64,000 nt of DNA. It comes from Sinonovacula constricta. Taxonomy: Eukaryota; Mollusca; Bivalvia; Cardiida; Solecurtidae. The position numbers were made by a program, and so were the translations under genes. Below are positions 25,837 to 39,700 of this stretch, piece by piece. The notes below the pieces were generated by a model. The model searched no databases and was not told the DNA's origin. It saw only the letters and a program-made list of their open reading frames with translations. Each line of letters opens with the position of its first letter. Positions within the stretch are counted from its first letter, which is position 1. The stretch spans positions 29,731,891 through 29,795,890 of the forward strand of contig CM017558.1 of NCBI GenBank assembly GCA_007844125.1. The letters run 5' to 3'.

Positions 25837-28800
25837 GTAAGTTTGTATGACATTTGGCCTAAGCCTGAATGTATAAATTCCTGATAGTTTAGAAATAGTG
25901 TTTGTTGTTGTATTTAAATATATTGAGTTCTAGTTTATTTCTGTACCTGGTAAAAATTCTAGGTTTTGTAAATATGTCTAGTTTCAAATATTTTTTTCGC
26001 AAAAATGCAATCCATTTTATGTGTTTATTTTACGTTGTATTATATACTTTTAAATAGCTGTATTTCAACTAGATAGTAAAATGTGCATGCAAATATACTC
26101 TCGGAACATGTTTTTATTGGTAAAATCTTCAAATCAAGCCAAATAAATATCATTTAAGGAATTTATATAAAATGTATGATAAAGTATACTAGGGGTAGAG
26201 TCGCTACTTTGTAAGTCTGCCTGTTTAGCCTCTTACCGCATGTGTTCGTGTCTTGTTTCGGGCGAAGGCCTCAATCTGGAAAGGACTTTCAGCTGACTTG
26301 CTGTGCGTCTGTGGTTCTACCCAGGTATGTGTCGGGGGTCCTTCTCCACCATTAAGCCGGGCGTTGCTATAATGATGTTAATTGGTCGCTGCCATGTATA
26401 TTAAAATGTATACAGTGCTGTAATAAACTTTAAGTGAATAAGATAATTTATGAAATTAATTTTTACCGTTCTTCATAGGCAATTTGTTCGAGTCCATCGA
26501 CTCAATGCTACTTTATATCCCATTACTGCACCTATTTATCCATATCAAACAATTCTTCAAATAGAAGATGTTCAATTTTTCCTCAGTATTCAAGTTTGTG
26601 AGGATTTTACCTTGTCAACAAACGTCGATAAGTGTATTGCAATATCAGCGACATAAATATTCGTGTAAACACAGTGAATATCATTTTGAATCAAGCGTCA
26701 CACTTATTTTATGCATACAATATGTTATATTGTATTGTTTTGAAAAAATTTATTCTAATTATGGTTTTATTTTACAAAGCGTGAGTTAAGTTTTGGAACG
26801 GGGTCGTAAGCACTGTTTCTTGACCGTTGACATAATACATTCGTATGCAAAACATGATCCGAGGAGGCGTTGCGTATATTAGCGAAATATGTACATGTTT
26901 ATGTATTCAGCCTTCTCTGTATATGGGCTCTTTGAGTTGGTGCATTGTCATCCATTAAAACAGAAAAACAGTATAAAAATTGCAATCTACCTCGTGGTCA
27001 TTAAATTGAAAACTAATTCTCGAGTCATTGTGTACCGTGCTGATGTCCCCTATCCTGACTTATTATCTGATCATTCGAAAAGTTAAAAAACAAAGCTAAA
27101 AATCACAAAGCCAAATATTGTATGTTTATTGGTTGGTTGGTTTAAGTAATACACTGGATTTGACAAATGTTAGGTAAACCCAATTAAAGAATAATGAAGT
27201 AATTAATAAATGATCAGAACGTTGCTCATTTATATATATATATATGTCTATTGTTTATGCTTAGTTTAAACTTGAGTACTCATATGGATTTGACTGTTAC
27301 TCCAAAAGTATAAATATAAGCATTTGCAAAGTTAACATGTGTATGCGCTTTTTAAAAGATATATATCTGTAAGAGTAAAATGTAAAACAGGTAAACTTGC
27401 AGGTGTTTTTTCAAAACACAAATGAAAGCTTGGGATGATCGATATGAAGTATATGTTATATATTATTTACGATTGACTTTTATGCACAGTGGTTTATCAA
27501 ATAAATGGAAGCATATGCTTTTTGATGAGTATCATTGTGGAAACTTACCTTGAATATGTTGATTAAATGTCAGTACCTTTCAACCTTTACTGTAATTATA
27601 TTTAAGTGACATCCCGATAATTACTTTTGTGAAACAATTCTAAGGTTGCATATTTTGGCTTACATTTCATCTTAAGTTTTGTTATTATAATTTATTAAAA
27701 AGCGTCCATGATAAGACATTTAAAAAAATCCTACTATCACCCCGAATATTGATATTTAATGCCCGATGTGATAACATTTGCATTATCAAACACCAGGTTG
27801 ATTATACTTGTCACACGCATCCGGACAGACTCTTTTTTAAATGCATATAATCCATACAGAAAAGAAAATGTTACCCTACTCGGTACGGCAAATCTTATTT
27901 GATTGACAAGCCTCGCGATTTATTTGTCTCAGCCATTTGTGATAACATTTCTTTTTTCCTTTTTTAACACTAACCTAATATTCTCATTTTAAACTTACAT
28001 TAAATCGTAAGAATTATCACTTAAAGCAGACATAGTGCTACCTTTATGGCGAAAGCGCGTCTTGGACACTCGACATAGCTATATACTCAGCTATATTTAC
28101 CTGACAACGGGCTCGGCCTGTGCTCATACTCACTTCCTACTACGACCGTATGTAAGCGGAACAAATGATGTTGGATATACGAAGCCGAGGTTTGTCTTTC
28201 TGAACCGATTACTCAATTGTTTGAAATAAATAGAGGCAACGCGCAAATGTAACATGTTTTGTTATTTTTACGTGAATGTATCATGGACTTGTATGTGCAA
28301 AGTGACCGGTTTGAAGCATATTATTTGGTCCTATTGGATAAAAGGGCTTCATGCATACAGGGTACATAAATACTACTGATCATTTTTATTAATGTACTTT
28401 AAAGGGTATCTTTATTATTTATAATGACATGTAAGATCCAGCAACATATTAGTGACTTAGTTATCTTGATAAAGAATTGTTACCTGTAATTACAGGCAAC
28501 AAAAGAACTATTCTTGACGATATCTCACAAAACATTTGTGTGTTGACAATAATGAATAAAACTTATAATAATAAATTAAGGTGTTTAATCATTAAAATGA
28601 AAGTAAGCCAATACAATTATCAAAACTATTTATTTTAAGTATATTTTTAATTTTGAGTATATTCACACAACTAATACATTTCTTAAGTTTTGAAAATGGG
28701 GAACATGGTTAGATATTCCATGCAACGACACAAATATCACATTTTGAAATGGTTATTCCTCGCAACAGCTATTCCTAGGGTTGAATTCGACATGGTCCCT

Positions 28801-28955
28801 CAATATTTTTTATCGGATACAACGCAAAGTACACAATTGGTTATTATCCCATATTCTTTCTTTAAAGAAATATTAACATTAACCTGACGATATATTTATT
28901 ACCAGTTAAGGGTGTAGTAGTTAATAAATAAGGCCCACTCCAATTTCTGAGAATT

Positions 28956-29050
<95 letters not shown>

Positions 29051-30719
29051 GAGGGAGAGATATTAAATGCATATTTCAGCATTTTTGTCTGAATTATGTT
29101 AACGCAATGTTTTACTAGTTTCTATCAACTACACGCAATATTTGAACATATTAGGACTTCAAAGAAAAAGCGTGTAGATTCATTACTTAAAACTGCAACA
29201 AATATATTGAGGATTAATTAGGCGCTCGTTTTTGTACTCTTCGAAATTACGAAAACAAAAGCTTAGTAGTGTAGTGGCCATTCGTATCCTCATATTGCCA
29301 AAAAGAAGATGACATTGACACTAACGGTTTTTGGTACTTGTCCAACTCACATTCTGAACGCTTTTGGAAAATAAAACAGCCGATAAATTATAAATTGTAA
29401 AAATTCTGGTATCGGATTGGGCAAGAACTTAAGATGTTTGACCGTATATAGCTCAAGTATAATTTTATTTTCAACAATTGCGTAATAAGCCGCTTTCATT
29501 TAAAATACGTTTAGCCATTTGATTATTTATAATCAATATCCATAAATGATAATTGATTTTAGTGTTATGTTGGTCGAGAATGGTCAAAACTAGAATGATC
29601 CAAGTAAGAATGGACGTAAAAAGGCTGCTCTTTCATACATCACTTTGGAGCATCTACCTTATAAATTAAAATAAACGTACATGTATTTGTCATCGACGGT
29701 GCAAGTACAAATCTTGAAAGTGACATGTAACATCTTGTTTGTATGATTACACTAAGGGATGTTGCGGTCACCGCTTCATAACGAAAACAACGTAACCACT
29801 AAAACCGACGTAACCCATACTACATTTCTAGTGACTTTTATATATGTATGCTGTAAGAACTGTCTTTTTCAGATACCAACATGAGTGGGAACGGGGTTTA
29901 TTTCCCACATAAATACACATTTTAAGAAAATTAACATTCGGAAGAAAAATTGAAAGACATTACAACTATGTTAATATTTAAATAATAATGCTTACTACAT
30001 AAAAGATTAATCAAAAAATGATAATGTAAGGTAAAAATGCACTTACAAACTTAAACAGTTAGCACGCAAACGCACTTAACGACTTAATGAGGTATAAAGA
30101 CGAACATACGCATGTGTATAACGTAAGATGAGTAAAAGTACAATGTGTTCGTTAATTACTTTTATGAGTCAGTTTATGCACACACTGTTTATTTATATAG
30201 GACAAATTGTTATTATTTACAGTTTTTGTTACTGTAATGTGACACTTTGAATACTTAATATGTCTTTACATTAGATGAACTTTTTCTTTTTAATATTAAA
30301 GACATTATTAAAAGACCGAAAGTACATTATTACAACACAACTTCAGAAAAGAAGATAATATAGCAATTAATAATTGAATCATAAATAAAAATACTCGCTG
30401 AATCAAGCCTCTGACACAAGTTTCCTGCTTGAGTTGCCTCTTCCACTGCAAGAAAGACAATGGCTAACAGTTAGCTATATACTGCTTTTAGACGTTTATT
30501 AAAAAGATATGTATTTACTTTGAAGAAAAGAACTATAGTAATACTTGTAATATTTGTACTTTTGTTGGTGCTGCTGATAATGGAAATATAAATATGATGA
30601 AGATTAATATGATGTAGTGATACTGCTGTTGCTCCTGCCCATGCGGAAATACTGAAATGCTTGTGCTTATGTTGTTGTTGTTACTGCTGCTGATGATGAT
30701 GCTGACAATGATGATGGGC

Positions 30720-30789
<70 letters not shown>

Positions 30790-33700
30790 GGAGGAGAAGG
30801 AAGTAGTAGTACCACACAATAAAATAGCAATTGTTAAAATAAATGTAAAAAGATTAATTTTTTTCATCATTATTTAAGTAGGGTATCCCCATAATGATTT
30901 TCTGGCACTGGTTTTAATAAAACTAATAGCAGTGTTGTTTACCAAAGACAGAAACCTCGTTTTCGGTTCTTCTGTGAAGGAACGACCTGTGAAAATGTAT
31001 GAATGCTCTCGGTTTCGCATGATACAAGGGGAAAATATCATTCTGTCTCAGAAGAAACTCTTACTCTGCCAATAGCCTTTACATACTGCTGTGTGTAAGC
31101 GTCTTACGATTTTGCTGCAATCTCTCCGAAGCTTCCTTTTTCCTATATTATCTCAGAGGTCTATTTCCGCAGGCAAAATAGACTAAGTCTATCGACGGAA
31201 TATGCTAAGTTTATTAAATATAGTTCGATTCTCTGCAATTTTTCTCTTATATTTTAATGGAAAAACAAAAGTATAAAGTCTATTCTTATCAGCCATACAA
31301 CGCCAGGAGTCAAGAAACGGGTCGGTCAATGTTCATCCAATCTTTGTTTACAATTTTGCAATAAAAATAAGCAATCATGTGTATATTGTAAAGTTTCTTT
31401 TTGGGATAAAATACTCGCCATGACAATATCAGCAATCATTAGTTGTTATCTATCATTTTATATTGATTATATTTGCAATTAACCATTTGAAAAAGATGAT
31501 AACCAAACTATATATACGTACTGTTTATTTATTGGTTTATAAGTGATGTACTATTCAATTGCACGTATGTTCACAGAAGTGTTAAATGTATGCATTTCCA
31601 CATTGACTACTCTTTTCCTACATTTTCTATTAATATGGGACAACTGCAAACGTGAACACTGCTTGAACATACTTTAACTTAATGTTATTGGGTAAAGATA
31701 ACACATATGTACAGAAAAACAAGAACTGTATACCTTTTAAGCGGATATGGTCAATATGTTGAGAGGTTGCAAAAAGTGTGTTAAAAACTTTTTGTTTGCA
31801 GTCGAGTAATAAGCAAGTTTTGTCAACTTAAATTAGCTTCGTTTAACTGTCCACTTCCTGGACATAACCAATACCCATATATATGTTTAACTTATTTCAG
31901 ACATTTGAAAGTAATCCTCTTGACTAAGGACTATGGTTCTGTCGTTAATGGTGGGATCGAAATATTGGCCCTGCTTTTCAAAGTCCAAATTTTTCCCTCT
32001 CTCATTTGTAACATGCCGAAGATGATTAAGTTATATATAAACTACTAACCATATTTACCATACATTCTTGGCGAACTAAATACTTGGTTACTAAGGAAGT
32101 GATTTAATTTTAATTAAGAATATCTACCTTGATATATGCATTTGATTTTTCTTTATAAATGATGCGCACATTGACATTGATATGGATTCGTAATAAAAGT
32201 ATAAAATATACAACTGTGTTATTAAATAAATATATACGCATATAGACTAATGGCAATGAAAACGATATTCTATAAGCTATATGCCTTTGTTCATACAATA
32301 CAGTTACACCCATACATTGTCATTTCAGCTTTTACTTTCAACGTTGATAATTCACACAAGTATTTATTCAAACATGTCCCCAGGGCAACGGTGTCCTATT
32401 AACCCTGTAGAACATACCGTTTATGGGCCAGACTGCAATTACCTCTGCCACTGCAAAAACGATAGCGAGCAATGCGACGATTTTACAGGAAGTTGTGTGT
32501 CAGGATGCGCAAATGAATGGATGGGTCCAGGCTGCCAATACCGTAAGTTTTGCCAGTTACAATATGTAGAACTAAATAAAGATATTTTAACTAGCTCAAA
32601 ATGTCATAATAACAATGGAAGGCACACACTTCAAAACTGTATATAGGCAATGTTTCATAACATTTAAAGAAACGGTATATACATACAATCGATATTAGTT
32701 TGGTACTTTTGAGTTCTTATAGATTATTAAAACTGGGCTGATATACGTTTAAAAGATGTTCGACTTGCATGTACATGAATTACTTTAGTGTTATACATAG
32801 ATATAAACACCGCCCAAATAGGTTCTGTTTCAAAGTTCAGAACGCTTTTATCCATTATAGACGATATCCGCCGAGAACAAGTTAGCAATCTGCTCCTCGC
32901 GTACATATGATTTGAACACAGTTCAGTTTCTGGATTCAGACAGTGACATCATATACAATATATTCATAGTTAATGCATTGCAGTAACGTCGTGTCCATTT
33001 ACTATGATATAATCATTGCGTTTAACGATTTTAGATGCTAGCAAGCTTTTAAGAGGAATACGCTTCATGACAGTATTTTTGTTTTTAAATCTACCTCAAA
33101 GTGCCTGACAGTGTTGCAGTTGATTTTTATGTGTTTATACTGTAGCACTGAGCTACTAAATACGTCGTCCTCACCTTCAACGGTATTTTATACAGTGACT
33201 ATAGTGTATTTTATTGTAGTTTTAGTAAGACATAGCTTAACAATATATGATAAAATATTATATTATAAGTAGATGATTAAGTTAAATTGTAAATCTCGCT
33301 GTTTTGAAAATGGTATATCTAAAACATAAAAATCAACCTCCAAAGTAATTTGATACAACGTTACATTATAATTAAATATTGTTAATTATATATGCAATAT
33401 ATGCAAAATATTAGCATAATGTGCAAAACTGAATCAACCAATCTAATGCCATGGAAAAGATGTGTGCACACATGTCATTTTTTCAAAAGGAAAAAAAAAT
33501 GTTTACACTCAAAAGGGTTTTTTTCTATGTTTTAACTGCAATTGCATAGCACTGCATTATTTTGAAATCTTTGTTACTTCAATCCTTGAACGTGCATTGT
33601 ATATTGTTTTTCAACTTATAATATAAGATTATTAATTTTAATTTATAATAAATGTTTGTATCACATAGATAATATCGGGCTTATGATCATACGTGGTTTT

Positions 33701-36700
33701 GCATTTACTTTTAAAGTACCGACAGTTGTGTTAATGGATCCAACATGTACTGCTTAAACACGTGACTTATGGACCTGTAACAGGTTACTTCATATCTAAG
33801 TCATTGCAACAAAAATAAAATTAAGATGACACGACGATTATGTTGACTGATCAATTTGCATAATGTTTTTCTTTATTAACATGTTTTGTAATACCTTTGT
33901 TAGTCCAATCATCAAGTAAACAATTCTTAATGCAAATATGCTACGCAAACGTAATGCTTCTTTGTGGGACATAAATATCGGCTGACGAACTTGTGCGATA
34001 GTTTAATACATAGCTGTTACCTGATTGGCTAAAATATGTATATTTGATTGACAGGTCGCATAGATGCGTCGTGGTTTAGCAAATGCAATTGTTTAACAAG
34101 CTGACTTTGCCTTGTGGTTCAGCTAGTCAAATAGTTTGGGACATGTATCATTTTATTTTAAGTCAGACAAAGCTCATACGTTCAATTCAATTTACAAGTT
34201 GGTCAGTACTTTTCGTGTCTCTAAAATGGCGGAGTGGAAAAGCAAATCGGACAATTATTTTATAGGAGACATCTTATGGAAAAAGGAAGCAAGTCAATTG
34301 GAAAGTAGTGACGCCTATAAAGCGGTCGATGGAAGGATGGAAACGTGCAGTAGTTCAATGAAAAGAGATGGTCCTTTATGGTGGCGAGCTTGGTTTGGAC
34401 AAGCTGAGATAATTCGTGGGTTGATTATCGTCACAGAAGATACACAAAAAGGTACGTTGTAATATTTTTAGCGCCTATGAATATCTGACGCACTTCAACC
34501 AAAATGCAAGCACGCCAATATCCTTGAAGACAAAATGAGACAGTGATACAAATTGTCTCTCATCACTATAAGCTGGAGGTCGGAAATTATTACTCCACTT
34601 TCTGAAGCTAGCTATGAATTTAGTCAAATGTGCTGTAAAGTCACTTTTAACAAATCATAGACCTGAGAAAACGTCAATTTCTATGATAACATGCAATCAG
34701 GCAATAACACATGATTTATTGGAACAACAGAGCATTGACTACGGTACAATCTTAACGACAACGCCAACGTGTTTGTAAATAGTATAAGGAATCGTTAACG
34801 TAACTGAATACAGCATACTTGCTATTCTGACTTGTTATAGGGCATTTTTCGAAGTTTAAAGTGTACGTTGAGAATAACACCAAACGGACAGACGATGCAG
34901 GATTCCAACTGCAGGAGACATGTTATGAGCACGACGGATTGTCTCCCGTGACGATGACCATGTCGATTACCTGTGTGCGGCCTATGAAGGGCAACCAGGT
35001 TCGGATTCAGCTGGCTTCCGAGGAGACTTTGCTTGTACTGTGTGATGTCAGGATGTTCGGAGGTAGCCTATCTCTTTTGTTGTTGTGGTCCAAGCACCAA
35101 ATTCCTGAATCAGAAGATAGTGTTAATTTTAGTAGTAATACTTTAAATGTCGTAAAAATGTGATAAGATACCACACTCATCTTAAGCTGAGAGTGAACAA
35201 TGAACCACCATAATACCTTTTATTCTTTCACTGTAAATAAGCGGGGAAGCCAATACCATTCTTGATGACCTTGCGCTTCAACCAAGGCAACCCATTTCCG
35301 CAGTCGATGGTATACCATAGGTGCTCCTAAGACCGGTCGTATGCAACATATACCAAAATCACAGACACAAATAGGACATGCGTGTAAGCTATCAACAACG
35401 GCTACTACAATTAAGAATAGTTTCAATTATAGTGTAATTATACGAAAATATGGTCGGTCGGGGTGGTTAAACCAGTTTAACAGAGCCCTTACCTGACACT
35501 TCCTAGGAATTTCTGCAAACTATATAGATACCATTTCAATATGGTACAACATCATCTAAATGATGGCATATCGCTGAGCTGTCGAACGTACGAACGTATT
35601 ATGGGATTAGGGATTAGCCGGCATTTTTGCCGATACTGCGCAGCGACATTTCTATCATTATAGCACAGGGGCACTTATGAGGTGCCCAGGGACTGAACCC
35701 GGCCGGTCCATTATACTGACACCGACGAGTCAGGCGTAATGCTGTCCCCTTAGCCCCGAGCGTTAGGAGGGAAGCCACTACTACCAACTTTAAAGTCTTT
35801 GGTAAGACCCGGCCGGGGTTCGAACCCACGACCTCCCGATCCGCAAGCCGACGCTCTACCAACTGAGCTATTGCGGCCGGTCGAACGTATTATATGTGTG
35901 CAGAAAGGACATTTGGGCGCTAAATTTACTTATAATTAAAAGTGTTTTTATTATACGTCATTGCTTTGGCTGTTTCATTTCAAACTGCTCTCTCATTTGA
36001 AATCTTTGTGTTGCCGAGGCTTGTATCACCTGTACATATTGTACATACATATTGCTCATATAAATAAGAGCTATCATATTATATATATTATATATATATA
36101 ATATTATTTTTAACAGTTTTAATATACAAAACATGTGGTTGCTGTTAGCTATCATTTTGATAGGATATTATTATTAACACTGTTTGCTTGTTTGTTTATA
36201 AAGAAACGTTCGAGATTGCGAGGTTTAAACGCCCCACAAACCAGGTGTACAACCCCAGACGGTTCTTTTATATATATATATATCATACAGACAGAGAGAC
36301 ATGCAGACAGACAGACAAACAGACAGACAGAGAACGAGAGAAACAGACAGAGAGAGACAGACAGAGACAGACAGAGACAGACAGAGACAGAGAGACAGAG
36401 ACAGAGAGAGAGACAGAGAGAAACGGACGGAAAGAGAGGGAGATATTCTATTCATGAAACTTAATCAATTTTGCCATATTACCGCCGTAACAAACACGAC
36501 GCCGTCACGTCATTGTGTCACGTCATATTGTCATTTGTTGTACAATTGTCATTACACATAAAAAGGTCGTAATATATTTGCTTTTTAGGTAAAGTCAAAA
36601 TTTGTCATGTTATTGATTCGATTCTGGCCTTTAAGAAAATACAAATATATAAAAATCGAAAGTTGCTGACTATACAAAGTTTTCCTCGAGCGCCGCTCAT

Positions 36701-39700
36701 ATTTTACTACCGTACATAGCTACGTTCCACTACCTGATGAAAAGTGTATGCATGCGTTGTGTAAGAATACTTTCCTGTTTCAACTATTCTGCATTTTAAT
36801 TCTTTAACGACCTTGTGTTATATAATTAACAATCCCCGTCGAATATCCATTATTTTATAATTAAATTATTTTTTTCAGGTCGGAATTTAGCTTACTCCAA
36901 ATATACACACCAATCTAGTACGATGTATGGGTATTATTATTCATTATATGCGGTTGATGGTGCCATAGACGGTGGAATTGCTTGTACAGATATAAAAAAC
37001 CCACCTCACACGTGGACAGTTGACCTGGGAGACATTGTTCGTGTACAGGCTCTACAGCTGATATCAAAAAGTATGTTGGTCACTTAATGTTAGATCTAGT
37101 GTTATACAATAACAAAACCTTGATCAAATGGTGTATGTGCATTCTGTATAGACATACTGACCTTCGTAGTGTTTACTTTGATCTTAATTTCCTTGTTTAC
37201 AAACCGTTTTTATAAATTTGTAAAACTTACCAATTATTTACAAATTGGAAAACAATATTGATCACTCAATCTATGCGAGATACCATTGCATTGTACAAAT
37301 TGCCTCATATTTTCATATCTTGACCGGATGCATGTTACATAGAACTAAAACAAAATTCAACAAAATATAATGTCTATATATTTAAAAAATGTGTTCTTGA
37401 TTTCGTTTACAGACAATTTTAGATCAACTGGCACCATACAGGTCGGAGTTGACAATTATACATATCCAGTTCAGTTCACACCAAGCACAGATAATACTTC
37501 GTTCTTTACCTTGGACGTAGATGTTCGATATCTCCAGTATAAGCGAAGCACAGGCTATATCTTGTTGTGCGAGGTTTTCATTTATGGCGGTAAGAAATAT
37601 TGTGCTTATTTTTGTTTTTATTAATGTGTAATTATCGTCAATTCACAGTTATTTGCTTTTGCAACCTACATATGTGTTTAAATAGAAACTTGGTAATGTT
37701 AAAATACGCAATGCTTTTTATTTATCATGCTATTATCGTTTTATTAATTAGAAAATCATGATGATAAATTACAATCAAGATAAATGAAATTACAAATTTT
37801 CAAATTTTCATACAAAAATTGTTAGTCAATTATTCCTGAAGAATGAGCAATTTTTCTATTTTGTACTAAACTGTATGTAGTCTACAGTGGTACCGGCTGG
37901 CTTAAGCACATGATGTGCGTATACGTCGTTGTTTAATGATGCATTTCTGGTTTAGAAGACCACAGTGAATCAATCATTTTATTCTACAACCGAGGACAGC
38001 TTTTATATTTGTCCAGGTTTTCGTTGCGTCGGTATTTCTAAGTAGGTCAAACGTTATTCTAGACAGCAGGTCAGAAAAAATAAGTAAATGTCTCACTTTA
38101 TGGACAAATGAATATGAAATTGTTTTAATATTTGCCATTAGAAGAACGGCAAGGTAACGCAAATTTAATAATTATAAACTCTGAACAATATTCAGTTTTA
38201 CCTCTCCGCATTCTTTTTCTCGTAACTTACTATTATCTATCAGTGAGTAGGAATGACGATAATGCATGGTTGATTAATTTTTATTGTTTTTTTTTATCAA
38301 CAGATATCTGCTGTTCCATCTTTTTCTTCAAAACGGATGACCCTTTAACTCTATTTTCAAAACTGTTTACATGAAAAGCTTTATCTATTTAATGTCCGTG
38401 TAAAGCACATGTTATTGCTTGTTAATTATTGCATACACCATGCGGTCTTACAATGTTTATTGCTTAGGTTATGTGTATATAGAAATGGTTAAATTATCAT
38501 TATGGAGAAAAGTTACAGAGCCATTATCTATCGAGTGACACACAGTTGAGTTCATTTTGATATATTTTCTACACTTATATTTGCATATTCGTTTATACCT
38601 ATAATAGATCGGGTTTCTCAATTCGAGCACTTAATATGCAGTGTAGCAACCTTTCCACAGGTTTAAGTGATTGGAATGTGAAATCGGATTCGAAACAGTT
38701 TCCAGTTATGTAATCCCTGTGAATCAGATAAACGGTTTTATCATACAGGTTCACCAAAGTCCCATATTCTGGGATATGAACAAATGACCATGTACGAATT
38801 GTAACGTTCTCTGATAAGTCTAGTTCCTTGAACTGTTTGGGGGTGGACAGGATTCTGTCGACCGGTCCAATTAAAATGTTCTGCAGATAATTTGCCTTTG
38901 AAAGAAACATGTTCATATCCAGTTAATGCCGCTTACATTTTATATACTTTGAACTCAGTATCGCATATTGTTTCTCAGATTGCCTGGACTACAAGTGTGG
39001 TCTTGACTGCAGTATCCCGTGTCACTGCGCTGTGTTTACGTTCGAAAGCAAGGTGTCTGGTGAGTGTTTGGAGGGCTGTGCTGCTGGTTGGACGGGTCAA
39101 GGTCGCCGGTGTGATACAGGTAACACGGGCATGTACTTCAACGACATTTGCAATAAAATCAGCATAATATGTCTACCTTCCTCTACCATCTAACTAAATA
39201 TGAACGTCCACATTTGCAGGGGATGCTAAGCGAAGGAATATTTATTATTTAGTAATACATAATTATATTAAATTCTTCTTTGCAAACTGAGCAGTACTGA
39301 AAAACACGATCTCGCTCACGCAATCATACATACACGCACGTGAGGAAGATAAAGAGCGTTCGCGCAATAAAGATCAATATTTGCTATACATAGAGAAATA
39401 AAAAATCAACAGACAATCCACTCTGGGACCTCTTACTATACAAAATTAACATGAACATACATTTCTACAGAATCAGAATCGCGTGTGTGTTATGCAACAG
39501 TAGGTACAACAGCAAATTGATATATGCAAAGCTATGCTCCTAACACGGTGGCATATTAATTTCATAATATTAGTACATTGATCAACTAAATTATGTTTGT
39601 ATCATTTTAATCATCCTGTAACAATTCCTGCAACTGTTGCTGCAACTGTTTGGAAAACGGTGTATACACATGTCATTTACATCACTGGTGCTACGGGTGT

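Larger units (their letters stand above)
25837..32383. other. First intron of the receptor gene (6.5 kb)
   Basis: No coding exon seen. Contains a SINE-like fragment, a (GA)n run (28956-29060), a third partial copy of the receptor's 5' flank (about 30320-30475) and a (GAT)n run (30721-30786). Confidence 0.6.

Noticed and set aside
32281..32646. 121-codon frame starting at 32281 as an independent gene
   Set aside because: Only 32384-32542 is the EGF exon; the rest runs through splice sites into intron.
36188..36561. RQTDRQ-rich frames on both strands
   Set aside because: Translation of the CAGA simple repeat.
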